From an uncultured Pelagibacteraceae bacterium (GTDB taxonomy: Bacteria > Pseudomonadota > Alphaproteobacteria > Pelagibacterales > Pelagibacteraceae), in NCBI GenBank assembly GCA_902583075.1, contig CACHUN010000001.1:62001-126000 (forward strand): a DNA stretch of 64,000 bases, written 5' to 3'. Positions 35,807 to 45,228 of the stretch are shown here, piece after piece; within the stretch, counting starts at the first letter, position 1, and every line of letters begins with the position of its first letter. A program made the position numbers and the translations under genes. A model generated the notes under the pieces. The model searched no databases and had not been told where the DNA came from. It was given only the letters and a program-made list of their open reading frames with translations.

Positions 35807-36544
35807 ATGGAACCGAGCAAAAAAGTTATATTTATTAAAGATTGGATATCAGATTATGTAAATTCGATGCCTAAAAAAGCTGAGTCTTTAGTAATAGGTA
35901 TTTCTGGTGGAATAGACTCATCTGTATCAAGCACTTTGAGTGCAATGACAGGGCTTAAAACTATTGTTTTATCCATGCCTATAAAACAAAAAAGCGCACA
36001 ACATGATTTAAGTTTAAAGCATCAAGAATGGCTAAAACAAAATTTTAAAAATGTTGAAGGTATTACAGTAGAGTTAGACAGTCTTTTTTCTACATTTGAG
36101 AATACTTTAAAAGATTTTAACAGTCTGCATGGTATGGCAAATTCTAGAGCTAGATTAAGAATGACAACCCTTTATCAAGTTGCTGCTGCAAACAATGGAA
36201 TTGTAGTTGGTACAGGAAATAAAGTTGAAGACTTTGGGGTAGGTTTTTACACTAAATACGGTGATGGTGGAGTTGATATATCACCAATAGCAGATTGCAA
36301 TAAGACTGAAGTTTGGCAATTAGGAAAAGAATTAAAGATTTTACAAGAGATCATTGACGCTCCCCCAACAGACGGTTTATGGGACGATGGTAGAACTGAC
36401 GAAGGTCAGTTGGGTTTAAGTTATAAGGAACTTGAAGAAGCAATGGAAAATGAAAATTCAAAAAATAGAGAAAAATATATCCAAATAAGAAACGCAAATT
36501 TGCATAAAATGGATCCAATTCCAGTTTGCAAGATTCCTAACTAA
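35807..36544 (+). CDS. nadE: NH3-dependent NAD+ synthetase
   Basis: The 245-residue protein has the PP-loop ATP motif GISGGIDSS (31-39), then ANSRARLRMTTLYQVA and VGTGNKVEDFGVGFYTKYGD. It amidates nicotinic acid adenine dinucleotide. The short length shows there is no N-terminal glutaminase domain, so it should use free ammonia. It stands between the DAHP synthase and cysS genes, with gaps of 37 and 45 bases. Confidence 0.94.
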   Translation: MEPSKKVIFIKDWISDYVNSMPKKAESLVIGISGGIDSSVSSTLSAMTGLKTIVLSMPIKQKSAQHDLSLKHQEWLKQNFKNVEGITVELDSLFSTFENTLKDFNSLHGMANSRARLRMTTLYQVAAANNGIVVGTGNKVEDFGVGFYTKYGDGGVDISPIADCNKTEVWQLGKELKILQEIIDAPPTDGLWDDGRTDEGQLGLSYKELEEAMENENSKNREKYIQIRNANLHKMDPIPVCKIPN

Positions 36545-36548
36545 TCAA

Positions 36549-36566
36549 ATAGATTCACAAATCTAT
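36549..36566 (+). other. Small hairpin between nadE and cysS
   Basis: ATAGATT (36549-36555) pairs with AATCTAT (36560-36566) around a four-base loop, just after the nadE stop. The bases that follow (AATTTAAG) are not a T-tract, so it is a weak terminator candidate or an mRNA-end stabiliser at most. Confidence 0.3.
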
Positions 36567-36589
36567 AATTTAAGTATATTCCTAGAATA

Positions 36590-37951
36590 ATGAATAAAGA
36601 TATTTTTTTAACAAATAGCTATGGTGGAAAAAAAGAAAAATTCCAACCAATTGATGAAAATAATATCAAAATGTATGTTTGTGGCCCAACAGTTTATGAT
36701 GATCCACATATAGGAAATGCAAGACCATTAGTTGTATTTGATTTACTTTTTAAAGTTTTAAAGTGTAAATACGGCAATGACAAAGTCACATATGTAAGAA
36801 ACATCACTGATATTGATGATAAGATAATTCAATCTGCAAAAGATAAAAAAATTTCGATTAATGATCTAACCACAAAAATTAATAATAATTTTCAAGAAGA
36901 TTGTAGTTATCTAATTTGTGAAAAACCTAGCTTTCAACCCAAAGCAACAGAAAACATTAAAGAGATGATAGAAATGATTAGTATTTTAGTTGATAAAGGT
37001 TTTGCATACGAAAGCAAAAACCACATCTATTTTGAAGTTAATAAATTTAAAGATTATGGAAAATTATCTAATAAAAAAATAGATGAGTTAATATTTGGAT
37101 CTAGAGTAGAGGTATCAAGTAACAAGAAAAATGATGAAGATTTTGTATTATGGAAACCCTCAAACGAAGACGAGCCAAGTTGGACATCGCCTTGGGGAAA
37201 GGGCAGACCGGGCTGGCATTTAGAATGTTCAGCAATGTCAAAAAAGTATCTTGGTGATAGATTTGATATTCATGGAGGTGGTAGAGATCTATTATTCCCA
37301 CATCACGAAAATGAAATTGCACAATCATGTTGTGCTAATGGGACGAAATCTTTATCTAATTACTGGGTTCATAATGGATTTATCACACAATCAAATGAAA
37401 AAATGTCTAAATCGCAAGGCAATATATTAAAAATAAGTAGTTTTAAAGATAATGTTAGCGGTCAAGCTATAAGATTGGCTCTAATCAGTTCACATTATAA
37501 ACAGCCATTAGATTGGAATGATAAACTTTTAGGAGAATGTCAGAAAACAATTGATAAATGGTACAAAAGCTACATTGAGTTAGAGAAACCTAAATTAATC
37601 TCTGATGAAGATCTCCATCCTTTGTATGATGATTTAAATACACCAAAGTATATAGCTAACCTTCATAACCTATACGAAAAATCAAAACTAGGAAATCTAG
37701 AAGATAAAAAAATTTTTGTATCTGCATGTAACTTTATAGGACTACTAACTGAAACAAAAGATGAGTGGAATAATTTTAAAAAAAATAAATCCACATTAAG
37801 TAATGAGTTAATTGATATAAAAATTAAAGAGCGAAATAAGGCTAGAGACGACAAAAATTACGAATTAGCTGACAAAATCCGCAATGAGCTTTTGGAAAAA
37901 GGAGTTCAAATAGAAGATAAAGATGGTAAAACCTCGTGGAAATTTAAATAA
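36590..37951 (+). CDS. cysS: Cysteinyl-tRNA synthetase
   Basis: The 453-residue class I synthetase has the zinc Cys31 and the HIGH-type motif in VCGPTVYDDPHIGNARP (30-46). Other features are the GWHLECSAM and HHENEIAQSCCANG zinc-ligand regions, and the KMSKSQGN signature near residue 270. It charges tRNA-Cys. The stop codon overlaps the citramalate synthase start by one base. Confidence 0.97.
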   Translation: MNKDIFLTNSYGGKKEKFQPIDENNIKMYVCGPTVYDDPHIGNARPLVVFDLLFKVLKCKYGNDKVTYVRNITDIDDKIIQSAKDKKISINDLTTKINNNFQEDCSYLICEKPSFQPKATENIKEMIEMISILVDKGFAYESKNHIYFEVNKFKDYGKLSNKKIDELIFGSRVEVSSNKKNDEDFVLWKPSNEDEPSWTSPWGKGRPGWHLECSAMSKKYLGDRFDIHGGGRDLLFPHHENEIAQSCCANGTKSLSNYWVHNGFITQSNEKMSKSQGNILKISSFKDNVSGQAIRLALISSHYKQPLDWNDKLLGECQKTIDKWYKSYIELEKPKLISDEDLHPLYDDLNTPKYIANLHNLYEKSKLGNLEDKKIFVSACNFIGLLTETKDEWNNFKKNKSTLSNELIDIKIKERNKARDDKNYELADKIRNELLEKGVQIEDKDGKTSWKFK

Positions 37952-39549
37952 TGTCAGACAAAATATACATTTTTGATACTACTTTGCGTGATGGTGCGCA
38001 GACACAGGGCGTCGATTTTTCTTTAGATGATAAAGAAAAAATCTCAGTAGCATTAGATAATCTTGGTGTTGATTACATAGAGGGTGGATGGCCTGGAGCT
38101 AATCCTACGGATACAGAGTTTTTTAACAAACAACATTCCTTTAATAATTCAATATTGACAGCCTTTGGAATGACAAAAAAATCTGATCATAGTGCTGAGA
38201 ATGATCCAATGATTTCATCTTTAATAAATTCAAAGGCAGATTCAATTTGTTTATTTGGAAAATCTTGGGATTTTCATGTTGATGTTGCTTTAGGCATATC
38301 AAAAGATCAAAATTTAAAAAATATTAGCGAAAGTGCAAAACATATAATCAACTCTGGAAAAGAATTCATGTTTGATGCTGAGCACTTTTTTGATGGTTAT
38401 AAAACAAATAAAGAGTATGCTTTAAGTTGCATCAAGTCTGCATATGATCAAGGTGCTAGGTGGATTATATTGTGTGATACTAATGGTGGTACCTTGCCCC
38501 ACGAAATATCAAAAATAGTTTTAGATGTATCAAAACATATACCAGGTAAAAATTTAGGAATTCACGCTCACAATGATACAGAAAATGCGGTTGCAAATTC
38601 TTTAGTTGCAATCCAAGCAGGAGTAAGACAGGTACAGGGAACGATCAATGGTTTAGGTGAAAGATGTGGTAATGCTAACTTAATGTCTCTTATTCCATCA
38701 TTATATTTAAAACCTGAGTTTTCAAAAAATTATGAAATAAATATAAAAGATGAGAATATTAAGCATCTAACACAGTGTTCTAGATTATTAGATGAAATTT
38801 TAAACAGAAAACCCAACAAACATTTGCCTTATGTTGGTGCAGCAGCTTTTTCGCATAAAGGTGGAATGCATGTTTCAGCAGTTCAAAAAGACCCAAAAAC
38901 TTATGAACACATTGATCCAAAAGAAGTTGGCAATGTAAGAAATATAGTTGTTTCAGATCAAGCTGGACAATCAAATATATTATCAAGACTAGAAACCATT
39001 GGAATTGATATCAAAAAAAATGATCCTAAAATTAAAAAACTATTAGATGAAGTAAAAGGAAGAGAATTTATTGGTTATAGCTATGATGGTGCAGACGCAT
39101 CCTTTGAATTATTAGCAAGAAGAATAGTTGGTGAAATACCAAGATATTTAATTATCAAGGCATACGATGTATCGGTAAAAAAAAATTCTTCAGGTGAAAT
39201 TGTTTCATCTGCTAAAGCAGAGTTGGAAGTAGATGGAGAGACAATTATTTGTGAAGGTGAGGGGAATGGACCAGTAAATGCCCTAGATAATGCGATTAGA
39301 AATAATATTAGAAAAATATCAAAATACACTGATTATCTTAAAGATCTAAGATTAGTTGATTATAAAGTAAGAATATTAAATACAGGAACAGAGGCTATAA
39401 CCAGAGTTTCCATTGAAAGTACAGACTCTAAAGGAAAAAACTGGTTTACAATTGGAGTTTCTCCAAACATTATAGATGCATCTTTTAAAGCATTAATTGA
39501 TAGTCTTGATTATAAATTATTCAAAGATAATGCACCAGCGAGTGCTTAA
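37951..39549 (+). CDS. cimA: Citramalate synthase
   Basis: The 532-residue protein has the HMGL-like TIM barrel beginning FDTTLRDGAQTQGVDFS (8-24), with GIHAHNDTENAVANSL and GTINGLGERCGNANL. A C-terminal LeuA-type allosteric domain follows, ending in a VSPNIIDASFKALIDSLDYKL region. The DGAQTQGV opening and the overall length mark the citramalate synthase (CimA) branch rather than LeuA or homocitrate synthase. It condenses pyruvate and acetyl-CoA, giving isoleucine a threonine-independent start. It overlaps cysS upstream and the TrmJ-like gene downstream by one base each. Confidence 0.9.
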   Translation: MSDKIYIFDTTLRDGAQTQGVDFSLDDKEKISVALDNLGVDYIEGGWPGANPTDTEFFNKQHSFNNSILTAFGMTKKSDHSAENDPMISSLINSKADSICLFGKSWDFHVDVALGISKDQNLKNISESAKHIINSGKEFMFDAEHFFDGYKTNKEYALSCIKSAYDQGARWIILCDTNGGTLPHEISKIVLDVSKHIPGKNLGIHAHNDTENAVANSLVAIQAGVRQVQGTINGLGERCGNANLMSLIPSLYLKPEFSKNYEINIKDENIKHLTQCSRLLDEILNRKPNKHLPYVGAAAFSHKGGMHVSAVQKDPKTYEHIDPKEVGNVRNIVVSDQAGQSNILSRLETIGIDIKKNDPKIKKLLDEVKGREFIGYSYDGADASFELLARRIVGEIPRYLIIKAYDVSVKKNSSGEIVSSAKAELEVDGETIICEGEGNGPVNALDNAIRNNIRKISKYTDYLKDLRLVDYKVRILNTGTEAITRVSIESTDSKGKNWFTIGVSPNIIDASFKALIDSLDYKLFKDNAPASA

Positions 39550-40262
39550 TGAATTTTAATAATATATCTTTTATTTTACATAAACCTCAGCTATCTGAAA
39601 ATATAGGATTATGTGCAAGAGGAATGAAGAACTTTGGTTTTAAAAATTTGTCATTGATAGCACCAAAGCCAATATTCCCAAATGACAAAATCAAGGCAAC
39701 TTCAGTTGGAGCTAAAGATTTAATAGAAAAAGCAAATATTTATCCTAATTTAGAAAAATCTTTAAATAAAACTGACATTCTTATTGCAACATCAGCAAGA
39801 TTTAGAAATAAAAATATTAAACATATCTCCCTAGAAGAGCTAAAAAAAATTGATTTTTCAAAAAAGGTAAGTTTTTTGTTTGGTTCTGAAGCTTCAGGTT
39901 TAACAAATAACGAGGTGAGTTATGCCGACTATACTTTGCAGATCCCAAGTAATCCTAAATTTAGATCTTTAAATCTTTCACACAGTCTAGTGATCGTAGC
40001 TCAAATTGTTTCAAACTTAATTTCAAATGAAAAATTTGATTTTCAAAAATCAAAAAAAATACAAAAAGCAACTAAGAATGAGATATCTGCAATGTTAAAT
40101 TTTTGTTTAACAAACCTAGAAAATAAAAATTTTTTTAAACAAAAAGAGAAAAAACCCATAATGCTTGAAAATTTAAGAAGTATTTTTTATAAAATGGAAC
40201 TTTCTCAAAAAGAAACACGCATTTTATCAAGCGTATTTGCTGGTTTAATAAAAAAACCTTGA
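39549..40262 (+). CDS. TrmJ-like SPOUT RNA methyltransferase
   Basis: The 237-residue SpoU/TrmH family protein has the N-terminal strand ISFILHKPQLSENIGLCARG (6-25), SATSVGAKDL-like residues, SFLFGSEASGLTNNEV, and the knotted SAM-binding motif LNLSHSLVIVAQIV. A helical C-terminus follows. The closest known role is TrmJ 2'-O-methylation of tRNA position 32, though an rRNA target is possible. The start overlaps the cimA stop; the 3' end overlaps the rpsD promoter. Confidence 0.88.
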   Translation: MNFNNISFILHKPQLSENIGLCARGMKNFGFKNLSLIAPKPIFPNDKIKATSVGAKDLIEKANIYPNLEKSLNKTDILIATSARFRNKNIKHISLEELKKIDFSKKVSFLFGSEASGLTNNEVSYADYTLQIPSNPKFRSLNLSHSLVIVAQIVSNLISNEKFDFQKSKKIQKATKNEISAMLNFCLTNLENKNFFKQKEKKPIMLENLRSIFYKMELSQKETRILSSVFAGLIKKP

Positions 40263-40290
40263 TTGACAAAAATATATTCATGTCTATAAA
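40263..40290 (+). promoter_or_regulatory. rpsD: Strong candidate sigma-70 promoter of rpsD
   Basis: TTGACA (40263-40268), 16 bases, TATAAA (40285-40290), starting right after the TrmJ-like stop codon. The predicted transcript start near 40297 leaves a leader of about nine bases before the rpsD ATG at 40306, with no Shine-Dalgarno sequence in it. Confidence 0.65.
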
Positions 40291-40305
40291 ACCAATAACT
40301 TTAAT

Positions 40306-40923
40306 ATGACAAAACGATTAAATTCAAAACATAAAGTCGATAGAAGACTTAAGGTAAATTTATGGGGTAGACCTAAAAGTCCATTTAATACTAGAGCATA
40401 TCCCCCAGGACAACACGGTCAGTCAAAATCATCTAAACCATCTGATTATGGAATTCAACTCCAAGCTAAACAAAAGTTAAAGTGTTACTATGGTAATATG
40501 AACGAAAGACAGTTTAGAAACATGTATAAAAGAGCAATAATGAAAAAAGGTGATACAGCTGAAAATTTAATTGGATTATTAGAAAGAAGACTTGATGCAG
40601 TAATCTATAGATCAAAGCTATCAAATACTATTTTTTCATCTAGACAATTGATCAATCATGGACATGTAAGAGTGAATGGAAAAAAAGTTAACATATCAAG
40701 TTATCAAGTTAAAGAAGAGGATAGTATTGAAATAAGAGATAAATCAAAACAATTGGCTCTAATTGATATTGCTCTTGCAAATAAAGAAAGAGAAGTACCA
40801 GAATATTTACAATTAGATGAGAAAAATAAAAAAGTTAAATTTGTAAGAATTCCAAAATTTGAAGAAGTTCCATATCCAGTTCTAATGGAGCCAAATTTAG
40901 TAATTGAATATTATTCAAGATAA
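40306..40923 (+). CDS. rpsD: 30S ribosomal protein S4
   Basis: The 205-residue S4 protein begins TKRLNSKHKVDRRLKVNLWG and has the RNA-binding S4 domain at RRLDAVIYRSKLSNTIFSSR and NHGHVRVNGKKVNISSYQV (around 100-135). It organises 16S rRNA folding and may repress its own mRNA in other bacteria. Here it is a single gene under its own promoter rather than in the alpha operon, as is usual in Alphaproteobacteria. It has a very short predicted leader. Confidence 0.97.
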   Translation: MTKRLNSKHKVDRRLKVNLWGRPKSPFNTRAYPPGQHGQSKSSKPSDYGIQLQAKQKLKCYYGNMNERQFRNMYKRAIMKKGDTAENLIGLLERRLDAVIYRSKLSNTIFSSRQLINHGHVRVNGKKVNISSYQVKEEDSIEIRDKSKQLALIDIALANKEREVPEYLQLDEKNKKVKFVRIPKFEEVPYPVLMEPNLVIEYYSR

Positions 40924-40931
40924 TTTTTCTG

Positions 40932-41540
40932 ATTAAAAGAACCTCCATAACTCACATAGAAAAAACTCTTTCAGAAAATCCAGACTGGAAAATATTGGAT
41001 ATTGGTTGTGGATACGGTGCTAATAAATACGCAACAACCGTTAGTGATATATTAGATTTATCAAATCATTATAAAGATAAATCATTTGTAAAGATTAGTG
41101 ATAAAAAATTACCCTTTAAAGATAAGGAGTTTGACTTTGTTATTGCTTCCCATGTAGCCGAACATGTTGAGGATGTCTCTTATTTTTTAAATGAATTGTC
41201 TAGAGTAGGAAAAAAAGGATATATTGAAGTACCTACAAGACTCGAGGACAATTTGGTTTTTGAAAATAAAAAAGCTCATATTTGGCATTTAGTATTTGAT
41301 GATGTTAATAACCAAATCAATATTTCAAAAAAACAGCAATATTTTGAACCAGTTCTAACAGTGGGAACAGTAAAAAAATTAAATGAATATTTTCGTGAAA
41401 GTTTAGTAATTGAATTAAGTTGGGAAGAAAGTATTAAATTTAATATTGTTGAAAATGATTTAAAAACTCCAGTTAAAATATCAATTTTAAACTTGCTTAA
41501 AAAATATATCTCAAAAAAAATTAGGTTGTTAATTAAATAA
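40932..41540 (+). CDS. SAM-dependent methyltransferase without a canonical start codon
   Basis: The frame encodes KILDIGCGYGANK (motif I), KLPFKDKEFDFVIASHVAEH and VEDVSYFLNELSRVGKKGYI, a class I methyltransferase core. The first standard start (TTG 40995) falls inside motif I and would remove its first strand. The coding frame is open upstream to a TGA near 40901, and no ATG or GTG is found there. ATT at 40932 or CTG at 40929 would give an intact N-terminus (IKRTSITHIEKTLSENPDWK). The start given is therefore a best guess. The target is unknown. It ends two bases before the convergent grxD gene. Confidence 0.65.
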   Translation: MKRTSITHIEKTLSENPDWKILDIGCGYGANKYATTVSDILDLSNHYKDKSFVKISDKKLPFKDKEFDFVIASHVAEHVEDVSYFLNELSRVGKKGYIEVPTRLEDNLVFENKKAHIWHLVFDDVNNQINISKKQQYFEPVLTVGTVKKLNEYFRESLVIELSWEESIKFNIVENDLKTPVKISILNLLKKYISKKIRLLIK

Positions 41541-41542
41541 GA

Positions 41543-41881
41543 TTAGTTTTTCTTTTTAAATTCAATTCCATTATCTTCAAAAAGTTTGGCTAGTTCACCA
41601 CTTTCGTACATTTCCTTAACTATATCACATCCGCCTATGAACTCATTCTTAACATATAATTGAGGAATTGTTGGCCAATCACTAAAAACTTTAATACCCT
41701 CTCTTAGATTTTGATTTGCTAAAACGTTTACACCTTTGAAATTAACTTCAAGCATTTTTAAAATGTTAGTTACAGCCATAGAAAACCCACACTGAGGAGC
41801 ATCAGGTGTCCCTTTCATAAACAAACATACTTCGTTGCTTTTAATTTCATTATTGATTAATTCATTAGTTTGGTTGTCCAT
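41543..41881 (-). CDS. grxD: Monothiol glutaredoxin of the Grx4 type
   Basis: The 112-residue protein carries the CGFS active site (Cys31, in APQCGFSMAV), the glutathione-binding WPTIPQLYVKNEFIGGCDIV, and the typical VCLFMKGTPDAP strand. CGFS glutaredoxins bind a [2Fe-2S] cluster and pass it on, often with BolA proteins. The adjoining bolA gene (no gap) agrees. It is the last of nine genes in the sfsA-to-grxD operon. Confidence 0.95.
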   Translation of the reverse strand: MDNQTNELINNEIKSNEVCLFMKGTPDAPQCGFSMAVTNILKMLEVNFKGVNVLANQNLREGIKVFSDWPTIPQLYVKNEFIGGCDIVKEMYESGELAKLFEDNGIEFKKKN

Positions 41882-42112
41882 TTAGTTCTCCTTTGTTTTA
41901 ACAGCTAATGCGTGCAACTCATTTCCCATTTTACCTTTAAGTGAATTATATACCATCTTGTGCTGTTGAATTTTACTTTTTCCTGCAAATTGCGACGAAA
42001 TTACTGTCGCTGAATAATGATTACCATCACCTGCAAGGTCTTGAATTTCTATTTTTGCATCAGGAAGTGCTTCTTTTATTAAGCTTTCTATTTCTTTTAA
42101 ATCCATTGCCAT
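41882..42112 (-). CDS. BolA family protein
   Basis: The 76-residue protein shows the BolA class II KH-like fold: ESLIKEALPDAKIEIQDL, then DGNHYSATVISSQFAGKSKI and KHKMVYNSL-like QQHKMVYNSLKGKMGNELHA. It should form a cluster-bridged pair with the neighbouring CGFS glutaredoxin in iron-sulfur trafficking. The start overlaps the purL stop by one base, and its stop touches the grxD start. Confidence 0.93.
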   Translation of the reverse strand: MAMDLKEIESLIKEALPDAKIEIQDLAGDGNHYSATVISSQFAGKSKIQQHKMVYNSLKGKMGNELHALAVKTKEN

Positions 42113-44307
42113 TAGCTAACCATATATTCCTGAAGCCATTTTTTATAGTCTTCTTTAATATCGTCAAGTGATATTTTTAGATCACTTCCATAAGTAATCT
42201 TATCACTTTCTACTATACCCAATTTATCAAAATGGATAGAATCTTTTTTAAGTATTTTTTCAACATTTTCTAAATTTTCAGGCTTGATTTCTATTATATA
42301 TCTTCCTTGGTCCTCTCCAAAAAAATATTCAAATTTATTTACTAAACCTTCAATAGGAAATATTTTTACTCCTTTATTTCCTTTTATGCTCATTTTTGAA
42401 ATAGCAGTTAAAATTCCACCCAAGGAAACATCATGACAAGTCTCAATTAAATTTTTATTTTTTAAATTTAAAATACTCATCCCATTTTGTTTTTCATTGA
42501 ATAAATTAATTTCTGGAGGAGGTCCATTATGATTAGATAAAATATTTTTTGCAAATATTGATTGATCTAAATGACCTTCTGTTTTACCAATTATTAATAG
42601 ATAATTTCCATCATTTTTTAATTCCATTGTAACCATCTGTTTATAATCTGATAATAGTCCAATACCTCCAATTGATGGAGTAGGCTTGATTCCCTTATCT
42701 TTTGTTTCATTATAGAAAGAGACATTTCCTGAAACCACAGGGTAATTTAAATATTTTGAAGCTTCTGTAATTCCCTCAACACATTCAACAAACTCTCCCA
42801 TATTTTTTTCTTTTTCTGGATTTCCAAAATTAAGGCAGTTTGTAATCGCTATTGGTTTAGCTCCAACAGAAATCATATTCCTCCAACTTTCACAAACCAC
42901 TTGTTTTCCTCCTGTTAATGGGTGAGCATGACAATAAGTAGCTGATGAATCCACTGCTGCAGCCACCGCTTTATTAGTGCCATGTACTCTTACTACACCC
43001 GCATTACCGCCTGGTTTCTGTATAGTATCACCCATAACCGTGTGATCATATTGGTTCCATATCCATTCTTTATCTGCAATGTTTGGGTCAGTTAAGATTT
43101 TATTTAAACAAACACTTAATTTCAAAGACTTAAAATCATCTTTTGAAAAATTGTTTTCTTTAGGTAATTTAGCCTTTATCCATTTACGATCGTACATTGG
43201 AGCATTTTCAGCTAAAAAATCTATCGGAATTTCAGCAACTTTTTTATTTTCGAAAAATAATTCTATATTTTTACTATTGGTTGTTTTTCCAATTACTGCA
43301 AAATCTAAGTTCCACTTATCAAATATTTTTTTTGCCGCATCTTCTTTTCCTGACTCTAATACAATTAACATTCTCTCTTGGCTTTCTGAAAGCATTATTT
43401 CATAAGGTGTCATATTTTCTTCTCTACAAGGTACTTTTGTTAAATCAATTTCAATACCCAAATCACCTTTTGATGCCATTTCAATACTTGATGAAGTTAG
43501 TCCAGCTGCACCCATGTCCTGAATTGATATTATTGATTTACCTGCCATTAATTCTAAACAAGCCTCTAAAAGTAGTTTTTCTGTAAATGGATCGCCAACT
43601 TGAACTGTTGGTTTCTTTTCCTCTATTTTATCATCGAAAATAGCTGATGCCATACTTGCACCATGAATTCCGTCTCTTCCTGTTTTTGACCCTACATATA
43701 TAACAGGCTTATCAACTCCAGCAGCTTTAGAGTAAAATATTTTATTTTTATTTACCAAACCTAGTGTCATAGCATTGACTAGAATGTTTCCATTATAAGA
43801 CTCGTCAAAGCAAGTTTGGCCAGCGATAGTTGGAACACCAATACAATTGCCATATCCACCAATACCTTTAACAACCCCTCTTAATAGATTTCTAGTTTTT
43901 TCATGATCAATTGAACCAAAGTGAATTGAGTTTAAATTGGCAATAGGTCTTGCACCCATTGTAAATACATCTCTCATAATTCCACCAACACCTGTTGCTG
44001 CACCTTGATATGGCTCAATAAATGAAGGATGGTTATGACTTTCTATCTTAAATACAATTGCATCATCATCTTCAATGTCAACAACGCCAGCATTTTCTCC
44101 TGGACCTTGGATAACTTGATCACCTTTAGTATGTAACTTTTTGAGATGTCTTCTTGATGATTTATAAGAACAGTGCTCATTCCACATTGCTGAAAAAACA
44201 CCTAATTCTGTAATATTTGGAGTTCTCTTTAATAGATCACAAATTTTTTTATATTCATCTTTCTTCAATCCATGATCAATTGCTATTTGTTCATTTACTT
44301 CATTCAT
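42112..44307 (-). CDS. purL: Phosphoribosylformylglycinamidine synthase II
   Basis: The 731-residue protein is the small-type PurL. It has [38 protein letters not shown] (80-110 region), [20 protein letters not shown] and [20 protein letters not shown]. The second half repeats the ATP-binding fold with [20 protein letters not shown]. It makes FGAM together with PurQ and PurS, whose genes lie directly upstream in the same operon. The start overlaps the purQ stop by one base. Confidence 0.97.
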   Translation of the reverse strand: MNEVNEQIAIDHGLKKDEYKKICDLLKRTPNITELGVFSAMWNEHCSYKSSRRHLKKLHTKGDQVIQGPGENAGVVDIEDDDAIVFKIESHNHPSFIEPYQGAATGVGGIMRDVFTMGARPIANLNSIHFGSIDHEKTRNLLRGVVKGIGGYGNCIGVPTIAGQTCFDESYNGNILVNAMTLGLVNKNKIFYSKAAGVDKPVIYVGSKTGRDGIHGASMASAIFDDKIEEKKPTVQVGDPFTEKLLLEACLELMAGKSIISIQDMGAAGLTSSSIEMASKGDLGIEIDLTKVPCREENMTPYEIMLSESQERMLIVLESGKEDAAKKIFDKWNLDFAVIGKTTNSKNIELFFENKKVAEIPIDFLAENAPMYDRKWIKAKLPKENNFSKDDFKSLKLSVCLNKILTDPNIADKEWIWNQYDHTVMGDTIQKPGGNAGVVRVHGTNKAVAAAVDSSATYCHAHPLTGGKQVVCESWRNMISVGAKPIAITNCLNFGNPEKEKNMGEFVECVEGITEASKYLNYPVVSGNVSFYNETKDKGIKPTPSIGGIGLLSDYKQMVTMELKNDGNYLLIIGKTEGHLDQSIFAKNILSNHNGPPPEINLFNEKQNGMSILNLKNKNLIETCHDVSLGGILTAISKMSIKGNKGVKIFPIEGLVNKFEYFFGEDQGRYIIEIKPENLENVEKILKKDSIHFDKLGIVESDKITYGSDLKISLDDIKEDYKKWLQEYMVS

Positions 44308-44987
44308 TACACGTTGCCTATTAAATTTTCAAAAAATAGTGATCCATCTTCACCCGAAAGAAAAGGATCAATCATTCTCTCTGGATGAGGCATCATTCCC
44401 AGAATATTTTTTTCTTTATTGAATATCCCAGCTATATTTTTAATAGCCCCATTAGGATTATTATATTCGTCATCATTCCCTTTGTCGTCGCAATAGGTAA
44501 CGGCTATTTGCCCATTATCTTCTATTGATTTTAATTCTTCTTTTGAACAAAAATAATTTCCTTCGTTATGAGCAATATGAAGCTCTAAAACTTCTTTGTT
44601 AATATTTTTAAAATATTTATTTTCTTTATTTTTAATTTTCACAAAAACATTTTTACAAATAAAGTTTAGGTATTTATTTTGCTGAAGTATTCCAGGAAGT
44701 AGGCCTGTTTCAGTTAGTATTTGAAAACCATTACAGATACCAAGCACCAATCCCCCGGAATTTGCAAAATTTACTACAGATTTAATAATTCTCGATTTAC
44801 CAGCAATACTTCCACATCTGAGGTAATCGCCGTAGGAAAATCCTCCTGGCAATACAATTAAATCACTTTTAGGAATATTAGCATCATTGTGCCAAACCAT
44901 TTGATTTTCAAAACCAAATTTCTTTAGAGCTACATCCATATCTCTATCACAATTTGAACCAGGGAATATAATTACAGATGATTTCAT
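44307..44987 (-). CDS. purQ: Phosphoribosylformylglycinamidine synthase I (glutaminase)
   Basis: The 226-residue class I glutamine amidotransferase has [13 protein letters not shown] (47-59), the nucleophile Cys85 in [11 protein letters not shown] and the catalytic His-Glu pair in MMPHPERM. It supplies ammonia to PurL. It overlaps purL by one base and follows purS by seven bases. Confidence 0.97.
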   Translation of the reverse strand: MKSSVIIFPGSNCDRDMDVALKKFGFENQMVWHNDANIPKSDLIVLPGGFSYGDYLRCGSIAGKSRIIKSVVNFANSGGLVLGICNGFQILTETGLLPGILQQNKYLNFICKNVFVKIKNKENKYFKNINKEVLELHIAHNEGNYFCSKEELKSIEDNGQIAVTYCDDKGNDDEYNNPNGAIKNIAGIFNKEKNILGMMPHPERMIDPFLSGEDGSLFFENLIGNV

Positions 44988-44994
44988 TCAGTAG

Positions 44995-45228
44995 TTACAA
45001 GATTTTATAATCCTCAATAACTAGGTTTGCTAAAAGTTTCTTACACATTTCTTCTACTTGTGATTTAGCTTTATTTTCATCACTCTCATTTACTTCGATG
45101 TCAAAAAATTTACCTTGTCTAACCTCTGATACATTTTCAAATGTCATACCATTTAGAGTTTGTTGTATAGCCTTACCTTGAGGATCAAGCACTCCATTTT
45201 TTAAAGTGACTATTACTTTTACTTTCAT
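44995..45228 (-). CDS. purS: Phosphoribosylformylglycinamidine synthase subunit PurS
   Basis: The 77-residue protein has the PurS pattern: KVKVIVTLKNGVLDPQGKAI, TFENVSEVRQGKFFDIEV and a final MCKKLLANLVIEDY. It links PurQ and PurL in the split FGAM synthase. The start overlaps the purC stop by four bases. Confidence 0.95.
   Translation of the reverse strand: MKVKVIVTLKNGVLDPQGKAIQQTLNGMTFENVSEVRQGKFFDIEVNESDENKAKSQVEEMCKKLLANLVIEDYKIL

Noticed and set aside
40306-41540. rpsD-methyltransferase fusion through a -1 frameshift
   Set aside because: The frames do overlap for about 20 bases, but there is no slippery heptamer or stimulatory hairpin, and rpsD ends at its normal C-terminus.
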